A stretch of DNA of 64,000 nucleotides from Pseudomonas sp. 5P_3.1_Bac2 (lineage in GTDB: Bacteria; Pseudomonadota; Gammaproteobacteria; Pseudomonadales; Pseudomonadaceae), in the NCBI RefSeq assembly GCF_025465995.1, contig NZ_JANLNY010000004.1:558001-622000 (forward strand), written 5' to 3'. Numbering within the stretch: position 1 is the first letter of the stretch; every line of letters starts with the position of its first letter. This document shows, piece by piece, positions 25,853-34,843 of this stretch. A program made the position numbers and the translations under genes. The notes under the pieces are model-generated. The model was not told the DNA's origin and searched no databases. It saw only the letters and a list, made by a program, of their open reading frames with translations.

Positions 25853-28225
25853 GTGGTTGAGTACGTAGTTTCCCTCGATAAGCTCGGCAATCATGATGTT
25901 GAGCATGTAGGGGGCAAGAACGCCTCCCTGGGCGAGATGATCAGCAACCTTGCAGGTGCTGGTGTTTCGGTGCCCGGCGGCTTTGCCACAACGGCTCAGG
26001 CGTACCGTGATTTCCTTGAACAAAGCGGCCTCAATGCGCAGATTCATGCCGCACTCGACGCATTGGATGTCGACGACGTTAATGCCCTGGCGAAAACCGG
26101 CGCGCAAATCCGTCAGTGGGTGATGGACGCTGAGTTGCCCGTTGAGCTGGATCGGCAAATCCGCGTGGCCTTCGCCGAAATGGCCGGTAGCAACGACAAC
26201 ATGGCTGTCGCGGTACGCTCCTCGGCCACTGCCGAAGACCTGCCAGATGCGTCTTTCGCCGGCCAGCAAGAAACCTTCTTGAACATCCGTGGCGTGGATA
26301 ACGTGATCCGTGCGGCCAAGGAAGTGTTCGCGTCGCTGTTTAACGACCGCGCCATTGCCTACCGCGTGCACCAGGGTTTTGACCACAAGCTGGTAGCCCT
26401 GTCCGCTGGCGTGCAGCGCATGGTCCGTTCGGAAACCGGCACCGCCGGGGTGATGTTCACTCTGGATACCGAATCGGGCTTCCGTGACGTGGTGTTTATC
26501 ACCGGCGCTTATGGCCTGGGTGAAACCGTGGTGCAAGGTGCGGTCAACCCCGACGAATTTTACGTGCACAAGCAAACCCTCGAAGCCGGCCGCCCGGCGA
26601 TTCTGCGCCGCAACTTGGGCAGCAAAGCGATCAAGATGGTCTATGGCGAAGAAGCCAAGGCCGGTAAATCGGTCAAGGTGGTGGATGTCGACCGCGCCGA
26701 ACGCGCGCGTTTCTGCCTGAGCGACGCTGAGGTCAGCGAGCTGGCCAAGCAAGCCATGATCATCGAGAAGCACTACGGCCGGCCGATGGATATCGAGTGG
26801 GCTAAAGACGGTGACGACGGCCAGCTGTACATCGTCCAGGCGCGTCCGGAGACGGTAAAAAGCCGCTCCAACATCAATGTGATGGAGCGTTACCTGCTCA
26901 AAGAGAAAGGCTCGGTACTGGTTGAGGGCCGCGCCATCGGTCAGAAAATCGGTGCTGGCCGAGTGCGGGTGATCAACGACGTGTCGGAAATGGACAAAGT
27001 CCAGGCCGGCGACGTGCTGGTTTCCGACATGACCGACCCGGATTGGGAGCCGGTAATGAAGCGCGCCAGCGCCATCGTCACCAACCGTGGCGGGCGGACT
27101 TGCCACGCCGCGATCATCGCCCGTGAGCTGGGTATTCCGGCGGTTGTGGGCTGCGGCAACGCGACCCAAGTGCTGAAAGACGGCCAGGGCGTGACTGTGT
27201 CCTGCGCTGAGGGTGACACCGGCTTTATCTTTGAAGGCGAGCTGGGCTTTGATGTGCGTACCAACTCGGTCGACGCCATGCCTGATCTGCCATTCAAGAT
27301 CATGATGAACGTCGGTAACCCCGATCGTGCCTTCGACTTCGCCCAACTGCCGAACGAAGGCGTGGGTCTGGCCCGTCTGGAATTCATCATCAACCGCATG
27401 ATCGGCGTGCACCCCAAAGCATTGCTGAACTTCGCCGGTCTGCCGCCTGAAATCAAAGACAGCGTCGAGAAGCGCATCGCCGGTTACCATGATCCGGTTA
27501 ACTTCTACGTCGAAAAACTGGTTGAAGGTATCAGCACCCTGGCTGCGGCGTTCTGGCCGAAGAAGGTCATCGTGCGCCTGTCGGACTTCAAGTCCAACGA
27601 ATACGCCAACCTGATCGGCGGCAAACTGTATGAGCCGGAAGAAGAAAACCCGATGCTGGGCTTCCGTGGCGCTTCGCGCTACATCAGCGAAGCGTTCCGC
27701 GATTGCTTCGAGTTGGAATGCCGGGCGCTGAAAAAAGTGCGCAACGAAATGGGCCTGACCAACGTCGAGATCATGGTGCCGTTCGTGCGTACTTTGGGCG
27801 AAGCCAGCCAGGTGGTCGACTTGCTCGCCGCTAACGGCTTGGCCCGTGGCCAAGACGGCCTGCGCATCATCATGATGTGTGAGCTGCCATCCAACGCCAT
27901 CCTGGCCGAAGAGTTCCTGGAATACTTCGATGGCTTCTCCATCGGTTCCAACGACCTGACTCAGCTCACTCTGGGCCTGGACCGTGACTCCGGGATCATC
28001 GCGCACCTGTTCGATGAGCGTAACCCGGCAGTGAAGAAGCTGCTGAGCAACGCCATCCAAGCTTGTAACAAAGCCGGTAAATACATCGGTATCTGCGGCC
28101 AAGGTCCATCCGATCACCCGGATCTGGCGCGCTGGCTGATGGAGCAGGGCATTGAGAGTGTGTCGCTGAACCCGGACTCCGTACTGGATACCTGGTTCTT
28201 CCTCGCTGAAGGTCAAAACGCCTGA
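25853..28225 (+). CDS. ppsA: Phosphoenolpyruvate synthase PpsA
   Basis: 790 residues from GTG 25853 ([12 protein letters not shown]), with GGAGA at 25841-25845; upstream in-frame starts lack ribosome sites and conservation. The N-terminal nucleotide domain has [23 protein letters not shown]. The swivelling phosphohistidine domain has [24 protein letters not shown] (catalytic His). The C-terminal PEP barrel ends with [19 protein letters not shown] (catalytic Cys). It makes PEP from pyruvate and ATP for gluconeogenesis. This complements the methylcitrate cycle next door, which delivers pyruvate from propionate. Confidence 0.97.
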   Translation: MVEYVVSLDKLGNHDVEHVGGKNASLGEMISNLAGAGVSVPGGFATTAQAYRDFLEQSGLNAQIHAALDALDVDDVNALAKTGAQIRQWVMDAELPVELDRQIRVAFAEMAGSNDNMAVAVRSSATAEDLPDASFAGQQETFLNIRGVDNVIRAAKEVFASLFNDRAIAYRVHQGFDHKLVALSAGVQRMVRSETGTAGVMFTLDTESGFRDVVFITGAYGLGETVVQGAVNPDEFYVHKQTLEAGRPAILRRNLGSKAIKMVYGEEAKAGKSVKVVDVDRAERARFCLSDAEVSELAKQAMIIEKHYGRPMDIEWAKDGDDGQLYIVQARPETVKSRSNINVMERYLLKEKGSVLVEGRAIGQKIGAGRVRVINDVSEMDKVQAGDVLVSDMTDPDWEPVMKRASAIVTNRGGRTCHAAIIARELGIPAVVGCGNATQVLKDGQGVTVSCAEGDTGFIFEGELGFDVRTNSVDAMPDLPFKIMMNVGNPDRAFDFAQLPNEGVGLARLEFIINRMIGVHPKALLNFAGLPPEIKDSVEKRIAGYHDPVNFYVEKLVEGISTLAAAFWPKKVIVRLSDFKSNEYANLIGGKLYEPEEENPMLGFRGASRYISEAFRDCFELECRALKKVRNEMGLTNVEIMVPFVRTLGEASQVVDLLAANGLARGQDGLRIIMMCELPSNAILAEEFLEYFDGFSIGSNDLTQLTLGLDRDSGIIAHLFDERNPAVKKLLSNAIQACNKAGKYIGICGQGPSDHPDLARWLMEQGIESVSLNPDSVLDTWFFLAEGQNA

Positions 28226-28249
28226 GTTCAGTAGGCTAATCACATGTTC

Positions 28250-28276
28250 AAGGGCGGGTTGATCCTGCCCTTTTTT
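28250..28276 (+). terminator. Terminator of ppsA
   Basis: AAGGGCGGG-TTGAT-CCTGCCCTTTTTT: stem with one G-T pair, then T6, 25 bases after the stop. Confidence 0.85.
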
Positions 28277-28290
28277 GTGTAAGAGCGCAG

Positions 28291-29292
28291 ATGCAAAGCA
28301 GCAGTGAGCTTTTTCCCGTCGCCTTGATCAGCGCTGAGTTGCGTGGCGACTTGTGCGAGGACGTTTATCGCCTCAAGCCGGCCAACAGTCCGGATATCAG
28401 CGTGGAGCTGGCGCTGACCCGCCTGGGAGTCGCCGGGCAAGAGCAAAACCGTGGTGTCCCTGTGGTTCTGCTGCCGGGCAGCTTCTCCAATCGGCGCTTT
28501 TGGTACTCGCCCAAGGCCATTGGCTTGGGGCCTTATCTGGCCCGCGCCGGCTTCGATGTGTGGATCGCCGAGATGCGCGGTCATGGTCTATCGCCACGTA
28601 ATCGTGACTATCAGCGCAATACCGTAGCGCACTACGTCCGTTATGACTTGCCTGCGATAGCGGCCTTTGTCTTCGAGCAAAATTCCCAGCCCGCCCACTG
28701 GCTCGGTCATTCCCTTGGCGGCGTTACCCTGGCGGCAGCGTTGGGCGGCAACTACCTTGAACAAGAGAAAGTGGCCTCGGCTGTGTTGTGCGGCAGCCAA
28801 GTGAGCCGCGGCTATTGGCCGTTAAAAATCCCTCCGGTGGAGTGGCTCGGGCGCTTAATTGTTAAGCGTATGGGCGGTTTATCCGGTGCGCGTCTTAAGC
28901 GCGGGCCGGAGGATGAGCCGATCAGCCTGGCTATCGAAACCCTGCGCTGGCATGGTTTGTTTGGCCGGTTTGGCGATGCTGAACAAGACTGGTGGGCCGG
29001 TTTGGCCAAGGTCCAGGTGCCGGTGATGGTCGTGGCGGCGCAGGGCGACTACCAAGATCCGCCTTGGGCCTGCGAAAAAATGCTCAAGCAATTCGGCTCT
29101 GAGTTAAGCGAATACCTGTGCTTAGGCAAAAAACGGGGTTTCTCCAGCGACTTCGGTCATGTAGAAATGCTCATTAGCAAAGAAGCGCAGCGCGAGGTGT
29201 GGCCATTGATTGGCCAGTGGCTGCGCAAAAGCCCCCAAGTGGCGGCTGAATTAAGTCATGCAGCCCAGGCAGAAGCAGGTCTGGCGCTTTAG
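28291..29292 (+). CDS. Alpha/beta hydrolase
   Basis: 333 residues. The oxyanion segment PVVLLPGSFSNRRFW is at about 53-67. The nucleophile elbow is GHSLGG (about 147-152), in AHWLGHSLGGVTLAAALGG. A late Asp (VVAAQGDYQDPP) and a His in FSSDFGHVEML complete a plausible Ser-Asp-His triad. There is no signal peptide, so it is cytoplasmic. In P. aeruginosa a gene annotated as an esterase/lipase sits between ppsA and rraA, as here. Substrate unknown. Confidence 0.87.
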   Translation: MQSSSELFPVALISAELRGDLCEDVYRLKPANSPDISVELALTRLGVAGQEQNRGVPVVLLPGSFSNRRFWYSPKAIGLGPYLARAGFDVWIAEMRGHGLSPRNRDYQRNTVAHYVRYDLPAIAAFVFEQNSQPAHWLGHSLGGVTLAAALGGNYLEQEKVASAVLCGSQVSRGYWPLKIPPVEWLGRLIVKRMGGLSGARLKRGPEDEPISLAIETLRWHGLFGRFGDAEQDWWAGLAKVQVPVMVVAAQGDYQDPPWACEKMLKQFGSELSEYLCLGKKRGFSSDFGHVEMLISKEAQREVWPLIGQWLRKSPQVAAELSHAAQAEAGLAL

Positions 29293-29367
29293 CTGACGGT
29301 CTAATTTCCACGGTGCCTGCGGCTTAAGCCGCTGCAGGTGCCCACAACAATGACTAGGAGACTCTGC

Positions 29368-29856
29368 ATGCACTACATCACCCCGGATCTGTGTGACGCT
29401 TACCCTGAGCTGGTGCAAGTGGTAGAGCCGATGTTCAGTAATTTTGGCGGCCGCGATTCCTTTGGCGGCGAGATCGTCACGGTGAAATGCTTCGAAGACA
29501 ACTCGCTGGTCAAAGAGCAAGTCGAGCTGCCGGGCAAGGGCAAGGTGATGGTGGTCGACGGTGGTGCCTCCATGCGCCGCGCACTGCTGGGCGATATGCT
29601 GGCCGAAAAAGCGGCGAAGAACGGTTGGGAAGGCATCATCGTGTACGGCTGTGTGCGTGATGTTGATGTGCTGGCGCAAACTGATCTGGGCATCCAGGCC
29701 CTGGCCAGTCACCCGATGAAAACCGATAAGCGTGGCATTGGTGATCTGAATGTCGCGGTGACTTTCGGCGGCGTGACCTTCCGTCCAGGTGAGTATGTGT
29801 ATGCCGACAACAACGGTGTGATCATTTCGCCTTCTGCACTGCAGATGCCGGAGTAA
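29368..29856 (+). CDS. rraA: RraA family protein (regulator of RNase E activity A)
   Basis: 162 residues from ATG 29368 with AGGAG at 29356-29360. Family text: [29 protein letters not shown], and [15 protein letters not shown] with the GxxxxGxxRD signature. The fold is shared by RNase E inhibitors and by HMG/CHA-type aldolases, and in Pseudomonas many such proteins have the aldolase activity. Both roles are possible. It is followed five bases later by cmaX, so probably co-transcribed. Confidence 0.92.
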   Translation: MHYITPDLCDAYPELVQVVEPMFSNFGGRDSFGGEIVTVKCFEDNSLVKEQVELPGKGKVMVVDGGASMRRALLGDMLAEKAAKNGWEGIIVYGCVRDVDVLAQTDLGIQALASHPMKTDKRGIGDLNVAVTFGGVTFRPGEYVYADNNGVIISPSALQMPE

Positions 29857-29861
29857 GCTCC

Positions 29862-30872
29862 TTGCAAGACAGTGTTCTGGATGAGGACGACAACGCCCAG
29901 TGGGGCCTGGTTCATGCTCTGCTGCTCAACGGGCAGGGCGGCGCGCGCAGCATCACCCGCCAAGAGCTAGAGGATCTCCAGCTGGGCGAGCAGGAAAGCC
30001 TGTGGCTGCACTGGGACCGTGGTCATCCGCATACCCACACATGGTTGCGCAAAAGCAGCGGCATCAGTGAGTTTGCCTGCGATCTGTTGTTGGAAGAGAA
30101 CACCCGGCCGCGCTTGCTTAACTTGCCGGAAAAGCATGTGCTGATCTTTATGCGCGGGGTCAACCTCAATCCAGACGCCGCGCCGGAAGACATGATCTCA
30201 GTGCGCATTTTTGCCGATGCCAAGCGCGTCATTTCTCTGCGCTTGCGTCCACTGCACGCCACCGATGAAGTCATCGAAGAGCTGCAACTGGGCCGTGGTC
30301 CCACCACCGCCGCCGAGCTGGTGCTGCGTTTAGCGGATGTTCTGACCGATCGTATTGAGCAATTGGTCGATGACATCTCCGAGCAGGTCGACACCCAGGA
30401 AGAACTGGCCGACAGCCCCAAACGTCAGCCCCTGGCGCACGTTGAACTGCTGCAAGTACGCAAGCGCGCGGCTGGCCTCAGGCGTTTCTTGGCGCCGCAG
30501 CGGGATATTTATGGCCAACTCAGCACTGCGCAACTGACGTGGTTTGTGCGCGGTGAAGGCGGCTATTGGAACGAGCTGAACAACCGCCTGACAAGGTACT
30601 TGGAAGAGCTTGAACTCAGCCGCGAGCGTATCGGCTTGCTGTTGGAGAGTCAGAACCGGCACATGAACGAGCGGATGAATCGCACCATGTACCGCTTCAG
30701 TATCATCACTGGAATCTTCCTGCCCATGAGCTTTTTAACCGGCTTGCTGGGCATTAACGTCGGCGGCATTCCCGGTGCCGATAGCCCTTATGGCTTTGCC
30801 GTGGCATGCACGCTGATGGTGCTGGTAGCGGCTGCGCAGTGGTGGTTGTTCCGCCGTTTGCGCTGGATCTGA
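29862..30872 (+). CDS. cmaX: CmaX, CorA/ZntB-family divalent cation transporter
   Basis: 336 residues from TTG 29862; GGAG at 29850-29853 lies eight bases upstream, overlapping the end of rraA. A large soluble N-terminal domain and long helices precede two C-terminal membrane helices. The pore signature at the end of the first helix reads GINVGG rather than the GMN of classical CorA magnesium channels. GIN/GVN variants are found in ZntB-type proteins, so the ion may not be magnesium. It is the first gene of the cmaX-cfrX-cmpX block upstream of sigX. Confidence 0.9.
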   Translation: MQDSVLDEDDNAQWGLVHALLLNGQGGARSITRQELEDLQLGEQESLWLHWDRGHPHTHTWLRKSSGISEFACDLLLEENTRPRLLNLPEKHVLIFMRGVNLNPDAAPEDMISVRIFADAKRVISLRLRPLHATDEVIEELQLGRGPTTAAELVLRLADVLTDRIEQLVDDISEQVDTQEELADSPKRQPLAHVELLQVRKRAAGLRRFLAPQRDIYGQLSTAQLTWFVRGEGGYWNELNNRLTRYLEELELSRERIGLLLESQNRHMNERMNRTMYRFSIITGIFLPMSFLTGLLGINVGGIPGADSPYGFAVACTLMVLVAAAQWWLFRRLRWI

Positions 30873-30926
30873 TGTGACTAAAGCCTATTCCCTCACGTCT
30901 AGCGGGAACATCCAGAGAGGTGAGCC

Positions 30927-31172
30927 ATGAACGATCCATTTGAACAGTCTTTGCGTGAGCTGCTTAATTCGCCATCTGCGGATTATGACGATGACGCCGG
31001 CTTGCACCGCGTTCTAAAAACCGCCAACCGCCAGGTTGGTGCAGGTGATCTGTTCGCATTGATGGGCAATTGGGTAGGGGCATTAATGCTGGCCCTGAAC
31101 AATGGCTCCCGCCATGTAGCTCCCGTGTCACGTCGCTCCACACCACCCCGTTCTACTGATAAGGCCGAATAA
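30927..31172 (+). CDS. cfrX: CfrX, small protein of the sigX locus
   Basis: 81 residues. GAGAGGTGAGCC precedes ATG 30927. The acidic N-terminus NDPFEQSLRELLNSPSADYDDDAGLHRVLK is followed by a weakly hydrophobic stretch, GDLFALMGNWVGALMLALN, and a basic Ser/Arg/Pro tail. I recognise it by position and sequence as CfrX, a conserved protein of unknown biochemical function that accompanies cmpX in Pseudomonas. It abuts cmpX with no spacer. Confidence 0.88.
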   Translation: MNDPFEQSLRELLNSPSADYDDDAGLHRVLKTANRQVGAGDLFALMGNWVGALMLALNNGSRHVAPVSRRSTPPRSTDKAE

Positions 31173-31994
31173 ATGGAACTCGATCCCTGGACTCAAAGTT
31201 TGATCGCCGCAATGACTGCGCTGTGGACTAAGGTGGCTGGTTTTATTCCGAACCTATTTGTTGGCTTGATCCTGGTATTGCTGGGTTTCGTGGTGGCTAA
31301 ACTGCTCGATACCTTGCTCTCCAAACTGCTCGGTAAAGTCGGTTTAGACCGCTTAATGGCCGGTACAGGGCTGACCAAGTTGCTCGGCCGTGCGGGCATC
31401 CAGGTGCCGGTATCGACCCTGATCGGCAAAATTGTTTATTGGTTTGTGTTGTTGGTGTTCTTGGTTTCGGCGGCAGAGTCGCTGGGTCTGCAACGCGTTT
31501 CCGCGACTCTGGATGTATTGGCGTTATACCTGCCCAAAGTATTTGGTGCTGCACTGGTATTACTCGCCGGTGTGCTATTGGCACAGTTGGTCAGTAGTTT
31601 AGTGCGCGGCGCCGCAGAAGGAGTTGGGCTGGATTATGCCCATGGCTTGGGTCGAGTTGCTCAAGGCTTAGTGATAATTATTAGTATTTCCGTGGCAATT
31701 GGTCAGCTTGAAGTTAAAACTGACTTGCTGAATAACGTAATTGCCATTGTTTTGATATCTGTCGGTTTAGCAATTGCCTTGGCATTGGGGTTGGGTAGTC
31801 GCGATATCGCCAGCCAAATACTGGCAGGTATCTATGTGCGCGAATTGTATCAAGTCGGGCAACAAGTCACGGTAGGGGATGTCGAAGGCCAGATTGAAGA
31901 GATCGGCACCGTTAAGACAACTCTGCTCACTGCCGAAGACGAGCTGGTTTCGGTGCCTAATCGTGCGCTACTTGAGCAACAGGTCAAGAGCTGA
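31173..31994 (+). CDS. cmpX: CmpX, MscS-like inner-membrane protein
   Basis: 273 residues with about five hydrophobic segments. LIAAMTALWTKVAGFIPNLFVGLILVLLGFVVAKLL is the conserved TM-helix repeat, present twice. The C-terminal LGSRDIASQILAGIYVRELYQVGQQVTVGDVEGQIEEIGTVKT is the MscS beta-domain text, ending LVSVPNRALLEQQ. It is a probable mechanosensitive or ligand-gated channel. In P. aeruginosa loss of CmpX activates SigX, consistent with the gene lying directly upstream of sigX. Confidence 0.92.
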   Translation: MELDPWTQSLIAAMTALWTKVAGFIPNLFVGLILVLLGFVVAKLLDTLLSKLLGKVGLDRLMAGTGLTKLLGRAGIQVPVSTLIGKIVYWFVLLVFLVSAAESLGLQRVSATLDVLALYLPKVFGAALVLLAGVLLAQLVSSLVRGAAEGVGLDYAHGLGRVAQGLVIIISISVAIGQLEVKTDLLNNVIAIVLISVGLAIALALGLGSRDIASQILAGIYVRELYQVGQQVTVGDVEGQIEEIGTVKTTLLTAEDELVSVPNRALLEQQVKS

Positions 31995-32029
31995 TCGCGC
32001 CGATATCTGCTATCTTATGCGGCCCATTT

Positions 32030-32049
32030 GCAGCCTGCTTGCAGGCTGC
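32030..32049. promoter_or_regulatory. Perfect inverted repeat between cmpX and sigX
   Basis: GCAGCCTGC-TT-GCAGGCTGC: nine-base perfect arms with a two-base centre, 36 bases before the sigX start and with no T run. It could be a protein-binding palindrome or a short hairpin controlling read-through into sigX. Confidence 0.55.
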
Positions 32050-32084
32050 GTCGGCCATCGCCCTGACTGTCGGCCTGATCCGTT

Positions 32085-32681
32085 TTGAATAAGACCCATC
32101 CTCTGGCTCTGCGTTACGATCCCCGTGAGCTCTCGGACGAAGAGCTGGTTGCGCGTGCCCACGAAGAGTTGTTTCACGTAACCCGGGCCTACGAAGAGCT
32201 GATGCGCCGCTATCAGCGCACACTGTTTAACGTCTGCGCGCGTTATTTGGGCAACGAGCGTGATGCTGATGATGTCTGTCAGGAGGTCATGCTCAAAGTG
32301 CTTTACGGCCTGAAGAACTTTGAAGGTAAGTCAAAGTTCAAAACTTGGCTGTACAGCATTACCTACAACGAATGCATAACTCAGTATCGGAAAGAGCGGC
32401 GCAAACGCCGCTTGATTGATGCCCTGAGTCTTGACCCGCTGGAGGAGGCGTCCGAAGAAAAAACACCGAAGATTGAAGATAAAGCCGGTTTGGATCGTTG
32501 GTTAATTCACGTAAATCCCATTGACCGTGAAATTTTGGTGCTACGCTTTGTCGCGGAGCTTGAGTTCCAAGAAATCGCAGACATTATGCACATGGGCCTT
32601 AGCGCGACTAAAATGCGCTATAAACGTGCTCTTGATCGTTTGCGAGAGAAATTTTCAGACAGCCGTGAAACTATTGAGTAA
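32085..32681 (+). CDS. sigX: ECF sigma factor SigX
   Basis: 198 residues from TTG 32085 (MNKTHPLALRYDPRELSDEEL), the start used in P. aeruginosa. Region 2 includes YQRTLFNVCARYLGNERDADDVCQEVMLKVLYGLKNFEGKSKFKTWLYSITYN. Region 4 is PIDREILVLRFVAELEFQEIADIMHMGLSATKMRYKRALDRLREKF. No anti-sigma gene is adjacent; control instead involves the CfrX-CmpX membrane proteins. It drives oprF and envelope/fatty-acid genes. No ribosome site is clear before the TTG, suggesting low expression. Confidence 0.96.
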   Translation: MNKTHPLALRYDPRELSDEELVARAHEELFHVTRAYEELMRRYQRTLFNVCARYLGNERDADDVCQEVMLKVLYGLKNFEGKSKFKTWLYSITYNECITQYRKERRKRRLIDALSLDPLEEASEEKTPKIEDKAGLDRWLIHVNPIDREILVLRFVAELEFQEIADIMHMGLSATKMRYKRALDRLREKFSDSRETIE

Positions 32682-32702
32682 CTTTTTGTCATAGATAACG
32701 GC
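32678..32702 (+). promoter_or_regulatory. oprF: Candidate SigX-type promoter of oprF
   Basis: GTAAC (32678-32682, overlapping the sigX stop) and CGGC (32699-32702), 16 bases apart, resemble an ECF -35/-10 pair. A TACAAT at 32712-32717 is a possible second -10 for sigma70, but no good -35 stands 17 bases before it. Confidence 0.4.
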
Positions 32703-32726
32703 AGATAGTGCTACAATAGCTCGCAG

Positions 32727-32750
32727 AGTTGTCTTGTTAGTCAGACAACT
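32727..32750 (+). promoter_or_regulatory. oprF: Hairpin in the oprF leader
   Basis: AGTTGTCT-TGTTAGTC-AGACAACT: perfect eight-base stem and eight-base loop in the 5' untranslated region, 30 bases before the oprF ATG and just ahead of its ribosome site (AGGAAG). Likely mRNA structure; role not known. Confidence 0.6.
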
Positions 32751-32780
32751 TACTGACCACACAAGATAGGAAGCCTTGTA

Positions 32781-33746
32781 ATGAAATTGAAGAACACTTT
32801 AGGCGTAGTCATTGGCTCGCTGTTGGCTTCGGCCTCCCTTAGCGCGCTGGCTCAGGGCCAAGGCGCTGTTGAAATCGAGGGTTTTGCGAAGAAGCAGTTC
32901 TTTGACAGTTCCCGCGACTACAAAAACGACGGCAACCTGTTCGGTGGCAGCGTTGGTGTATTCGTAACAGACGACGTTGAACTCCGTCTGGGCTACGATG
33001 AAGTGCATAACGCTCGCGGTGACAACGGTCGCAACATCAAGGGTGCTAACACTGCTCTTGACGCACTGTTCCACTTCAACAACCCAGGTGATTGGTTCCG
33101 TCCTTACCTGTCGGCCGGTTTCTCTGACCAAAGCATCGGTCAAGGCGACCGCGGCGGTCGTGACCGTTCCACCTTCGCTAACCTGGGTGGCGGCTTCAAG
33201 TGGTACTTCACTGACAACTTCTACGCTCGTACCGGCGTTGAAGCTCAGTACAACATCGACTCTGGCTACACCGAGTGGGCACCAAGCGTAGGTGTTGGTA
33301 TCAACTTCGGTGGTGGCGGCAAGCCAGCTCCAGTAGTAGCTGCTGTTGAGCCGACTCCAGAGCCAGCTCCAGTTGAAGAGCCGCTGGAACTGGTCCGTGT
33401 TGAACTGGACGTCAAATTTGATTTCGACAAAGCTGCTGTTAAGCAAGACAGCTACGGCGACATCAAAAACCTGGCTGACTTCATGAAGCAGTACCCACAA
33501 ACCACCACCGTGGTTGAAGGTCACACTGACTCCGTGGGCACCGATGCTTACAACCAGAAGCTGTCCGAGCGTCGTGCAGCCGCTGTACGTAACGTGCTGG
33601 TTGACCAGTACGGCGTTGAAGCTGACCGCGTTAACTCGGTTGGTTACGGCGAGTCCCGCCCTGTTGCTGACAACGCCACTGATGCTGGCCGCGCCATCAA
33701 CCGTCGCGTAGAAGCTGAAGTAGAAGCTCAGGTTAAAGCTCAGTAA
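32781..33746 (+). CDS. oprF: Major outer-membrane porin OprF (OmpA family)
   Basis: 321 residues. Signal peptide about 1-24, ending SALAQG. The N-terminal eight-strand barrel domain (about 25-185) starts EIEGFAKKQFFDSS. A Pro/Ala hinge follows (KPAPVVAAVEPTPEPAPVEEP, about 187-208). The C-terminal OmpA peptidoglycan-binding domain (about 215-321) contains VEGHTDSVGTDAYNQKLSERRAAAVRN. The linker lacks the four cysteines known in P. aeruginosa OprF. Codon use is strongly biased, as expected for a very abundant protein. It is SigX-dependent in relatives. Confidence 0.97.
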   Translation: MKLKNTLGVVIGSLLASASLSALAQGQGAVEIEGFAKKQFFDSSRDYKNDGNLFGGSVGVFVTDDVELRLGYDEVHNARGDNGRNIKGANTALDALFHFNNPGDWFRPYLSAGFSDQSIGQGDRGGRDRSTFANLGGGFKWYFTDNFYARTGVEAQYNIDSGYTEWAPSVGVGINFGGGGKPAPVVAAVEPTPEPAPVEEPLELVRVELDVKFDFDKAAVKQDSYGDIKNLADFMKQYPQTTTVVEGHTDSVGTDAYNQKLSERRAAAVRNVLVDQYGVEADRVNSVGYGESRPVADNATDAGRAINRRVEAEVEAQVKAQ

Positions 33747-33766
33747 TTCGAGCAACCTGCTTCACG

Positions 33767-33795
33767 AAAAACCCGGCCTAGGCCGGGTTTTTCTT
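33767..33795 (+). terminator. Terminator of oprF
   Basis: AAAAACCCGGCCTAGGCCGGGTTTTT is a 26-base perfect palindrome (33767-33792). It is 20 bases after the stop and would work in both directions. Confidence 0.92.
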
Positions 33796-33855
33796 TGCCT
33801 GCGATTTGTTCAGCGATTAAACCTTGGCTGTTGTTATGCCGAGGTAGGGCGCAGT

Positions 33856-34035
33856 CTAACGAGACTGATTAGGGGCTGGTTTGCTATGACTGGGGGTCGC
33901 TAAGGTTAGCTGTTGGGCTGAGAGATGACTGTCGGCATCCGCGACTGCTTGCGTCGGTAGGGGCAGTGTCAGTAGTGCAAAGGCCAGGGCGCAGCTGGCG
34001 TAGCCCAGGAGTCGGTTATGGTTAAAGCTGATCAT
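33856..34035 (-). CDS. Small putative exported protein, 59 residues
   Basis: ATG 34035 to TAG 33856. The N-terminus MISFNHNRLLGYASCALAFA continues with LLTLPLPTQAVADA, a typical signal peptide (basic start, hydrophobic core, TQA-VA cleavage region). The mature remnant of about 27 residues is Ser/Pro/Gln-rich with two His. GGGAAAG lies eight bases upstream as a weak ribosome site, and AT-rich text with TATAAA is further upstream. No family recognised. It converges on oprF and shares its bidirectional terminator. Confidence 0.5.
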   Translation of the reverse strand: MISFNHNRLLGYASCALAFALLTLPLPTQAVADADSHLSAQQLTLATPSHSKPAPNQSR

Positions 34036-34453
34036 GTTGGCTTTCCCATTTTTTATACTAAAGACTTAGTTAGCAGTATATGGGCTGTTTGTCATGCTTT
34101 TGCATTAAGAGTTATGCGCTAGATCAACCTTTAGCTAAATGACTGCCTTTGGAACTAACGCTATAGTTCCCTTTAATTTATAAGCTATTGAAATATAACG
34201 ATTAATTTTATCTTTCAGAAGATGCTGAATTTTTCCCGATGGCCACTCATTTCGGGCTAGGTTGCATGGTTTTTAAATCGCTTGGCGGGTTTCGAGGAGA
34301 TGGAAGTCCGCTGGGGGAGGGGGCAAGTTATTGCCCTGCGCTAATTTGCCGCAAGTAGCGGTGCAATTAGCCAGATATCTAATCGCCTGCGGGCGGCGAA
34401 AGCTCGGCAAAAGTTAAAGTTAGCTTTTACATGTAAAGGCATTGGCCCATTTA
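34036..34453. other. 418-base AT-rich intergenic region
   Basis: I find no gene. Small structures seen: GGAACTA/TAGTTCC hairpin near 34152-34171, GGGCAA/TTGCCC near 34320-34335, and CTTTTACATGTAAAGG near 34424-34439, which may end transcription of the 34454-34771 gene. GAGGAG ahead of ATGGAAGTCC (near 34300) could start a 14-codon peptide, too short to support. Confidence 0.5.
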
Positions 34454-34771
34454 TTAATGGCTGCCGCTGCTAGGTACTGCTTGTTCGGTAATTTGTTTAA
34501 GGGTGCGCAGTACTTCTACGGCATCCCAGCGGCTGGGGTCGAACATGGCATAAGTTAAGCCGTCATAACCGAGTACATCGACTTGTTTGTGATAGCCCGC
34601 ACGCTGTAATAACGCCTCAATTTCCGCGAAACAGATATTAAAGTGGGCGCGGGAGAAGGGAGTCTGACGTTGGCAAACAAACCCTTCCAGGTTCAATTCT
34701 TCAACAGTTTTACGCACCTTCTCTAGTGGCATGCGATTGACGTTGTGCTTCATCTGGATCACATCGAGCAT
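34454..34771 (-). CDS. Hypothetical protein, possible SOS gene
   Basis: 105 residues from ATG 34771 with a strong GGAAGG site five bases upstream. It is soluble and rich in charged residues: NRMPLEKVRKTVEELNLEGFVCQRQ, then FNICFAEIEALLQRAGYHKQ and DGLTYAMFDPSRWDAVEVLRTLKQI. There is no signal peptide and no known motif; the two Cys are isolated. I do not recognise the family. Its upstream region carries a LexA-type box at 34844-34859, 73 bases before the start, so it may be DNA-damage inducible. Confidence 0.7.
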   Translation of the reverse strand: MLDVIQMKHNVNRMPLEKVRKTVEELNLEGFVCQRQTPFSRAHFNICFAEIEALLQRAGYHKQVDVLGYDGLTYAMFDPSRWDAVEVLRTLKQITEQAVPSSGSH

Positions 34772-34843
34772 CTTGGCCTTCCTTCAAAAAATCGGCTCCA
34801 CCGAGTGGGGCTTGTGAGCTTGGTCTAAGAATAGACAAAAATA

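Noticed and set aside
25766-28243. An 825-codon frame antisense to ppsA
   Set aside because: Shadow of a highly conserved, codon-biased gene; no family resemblance.
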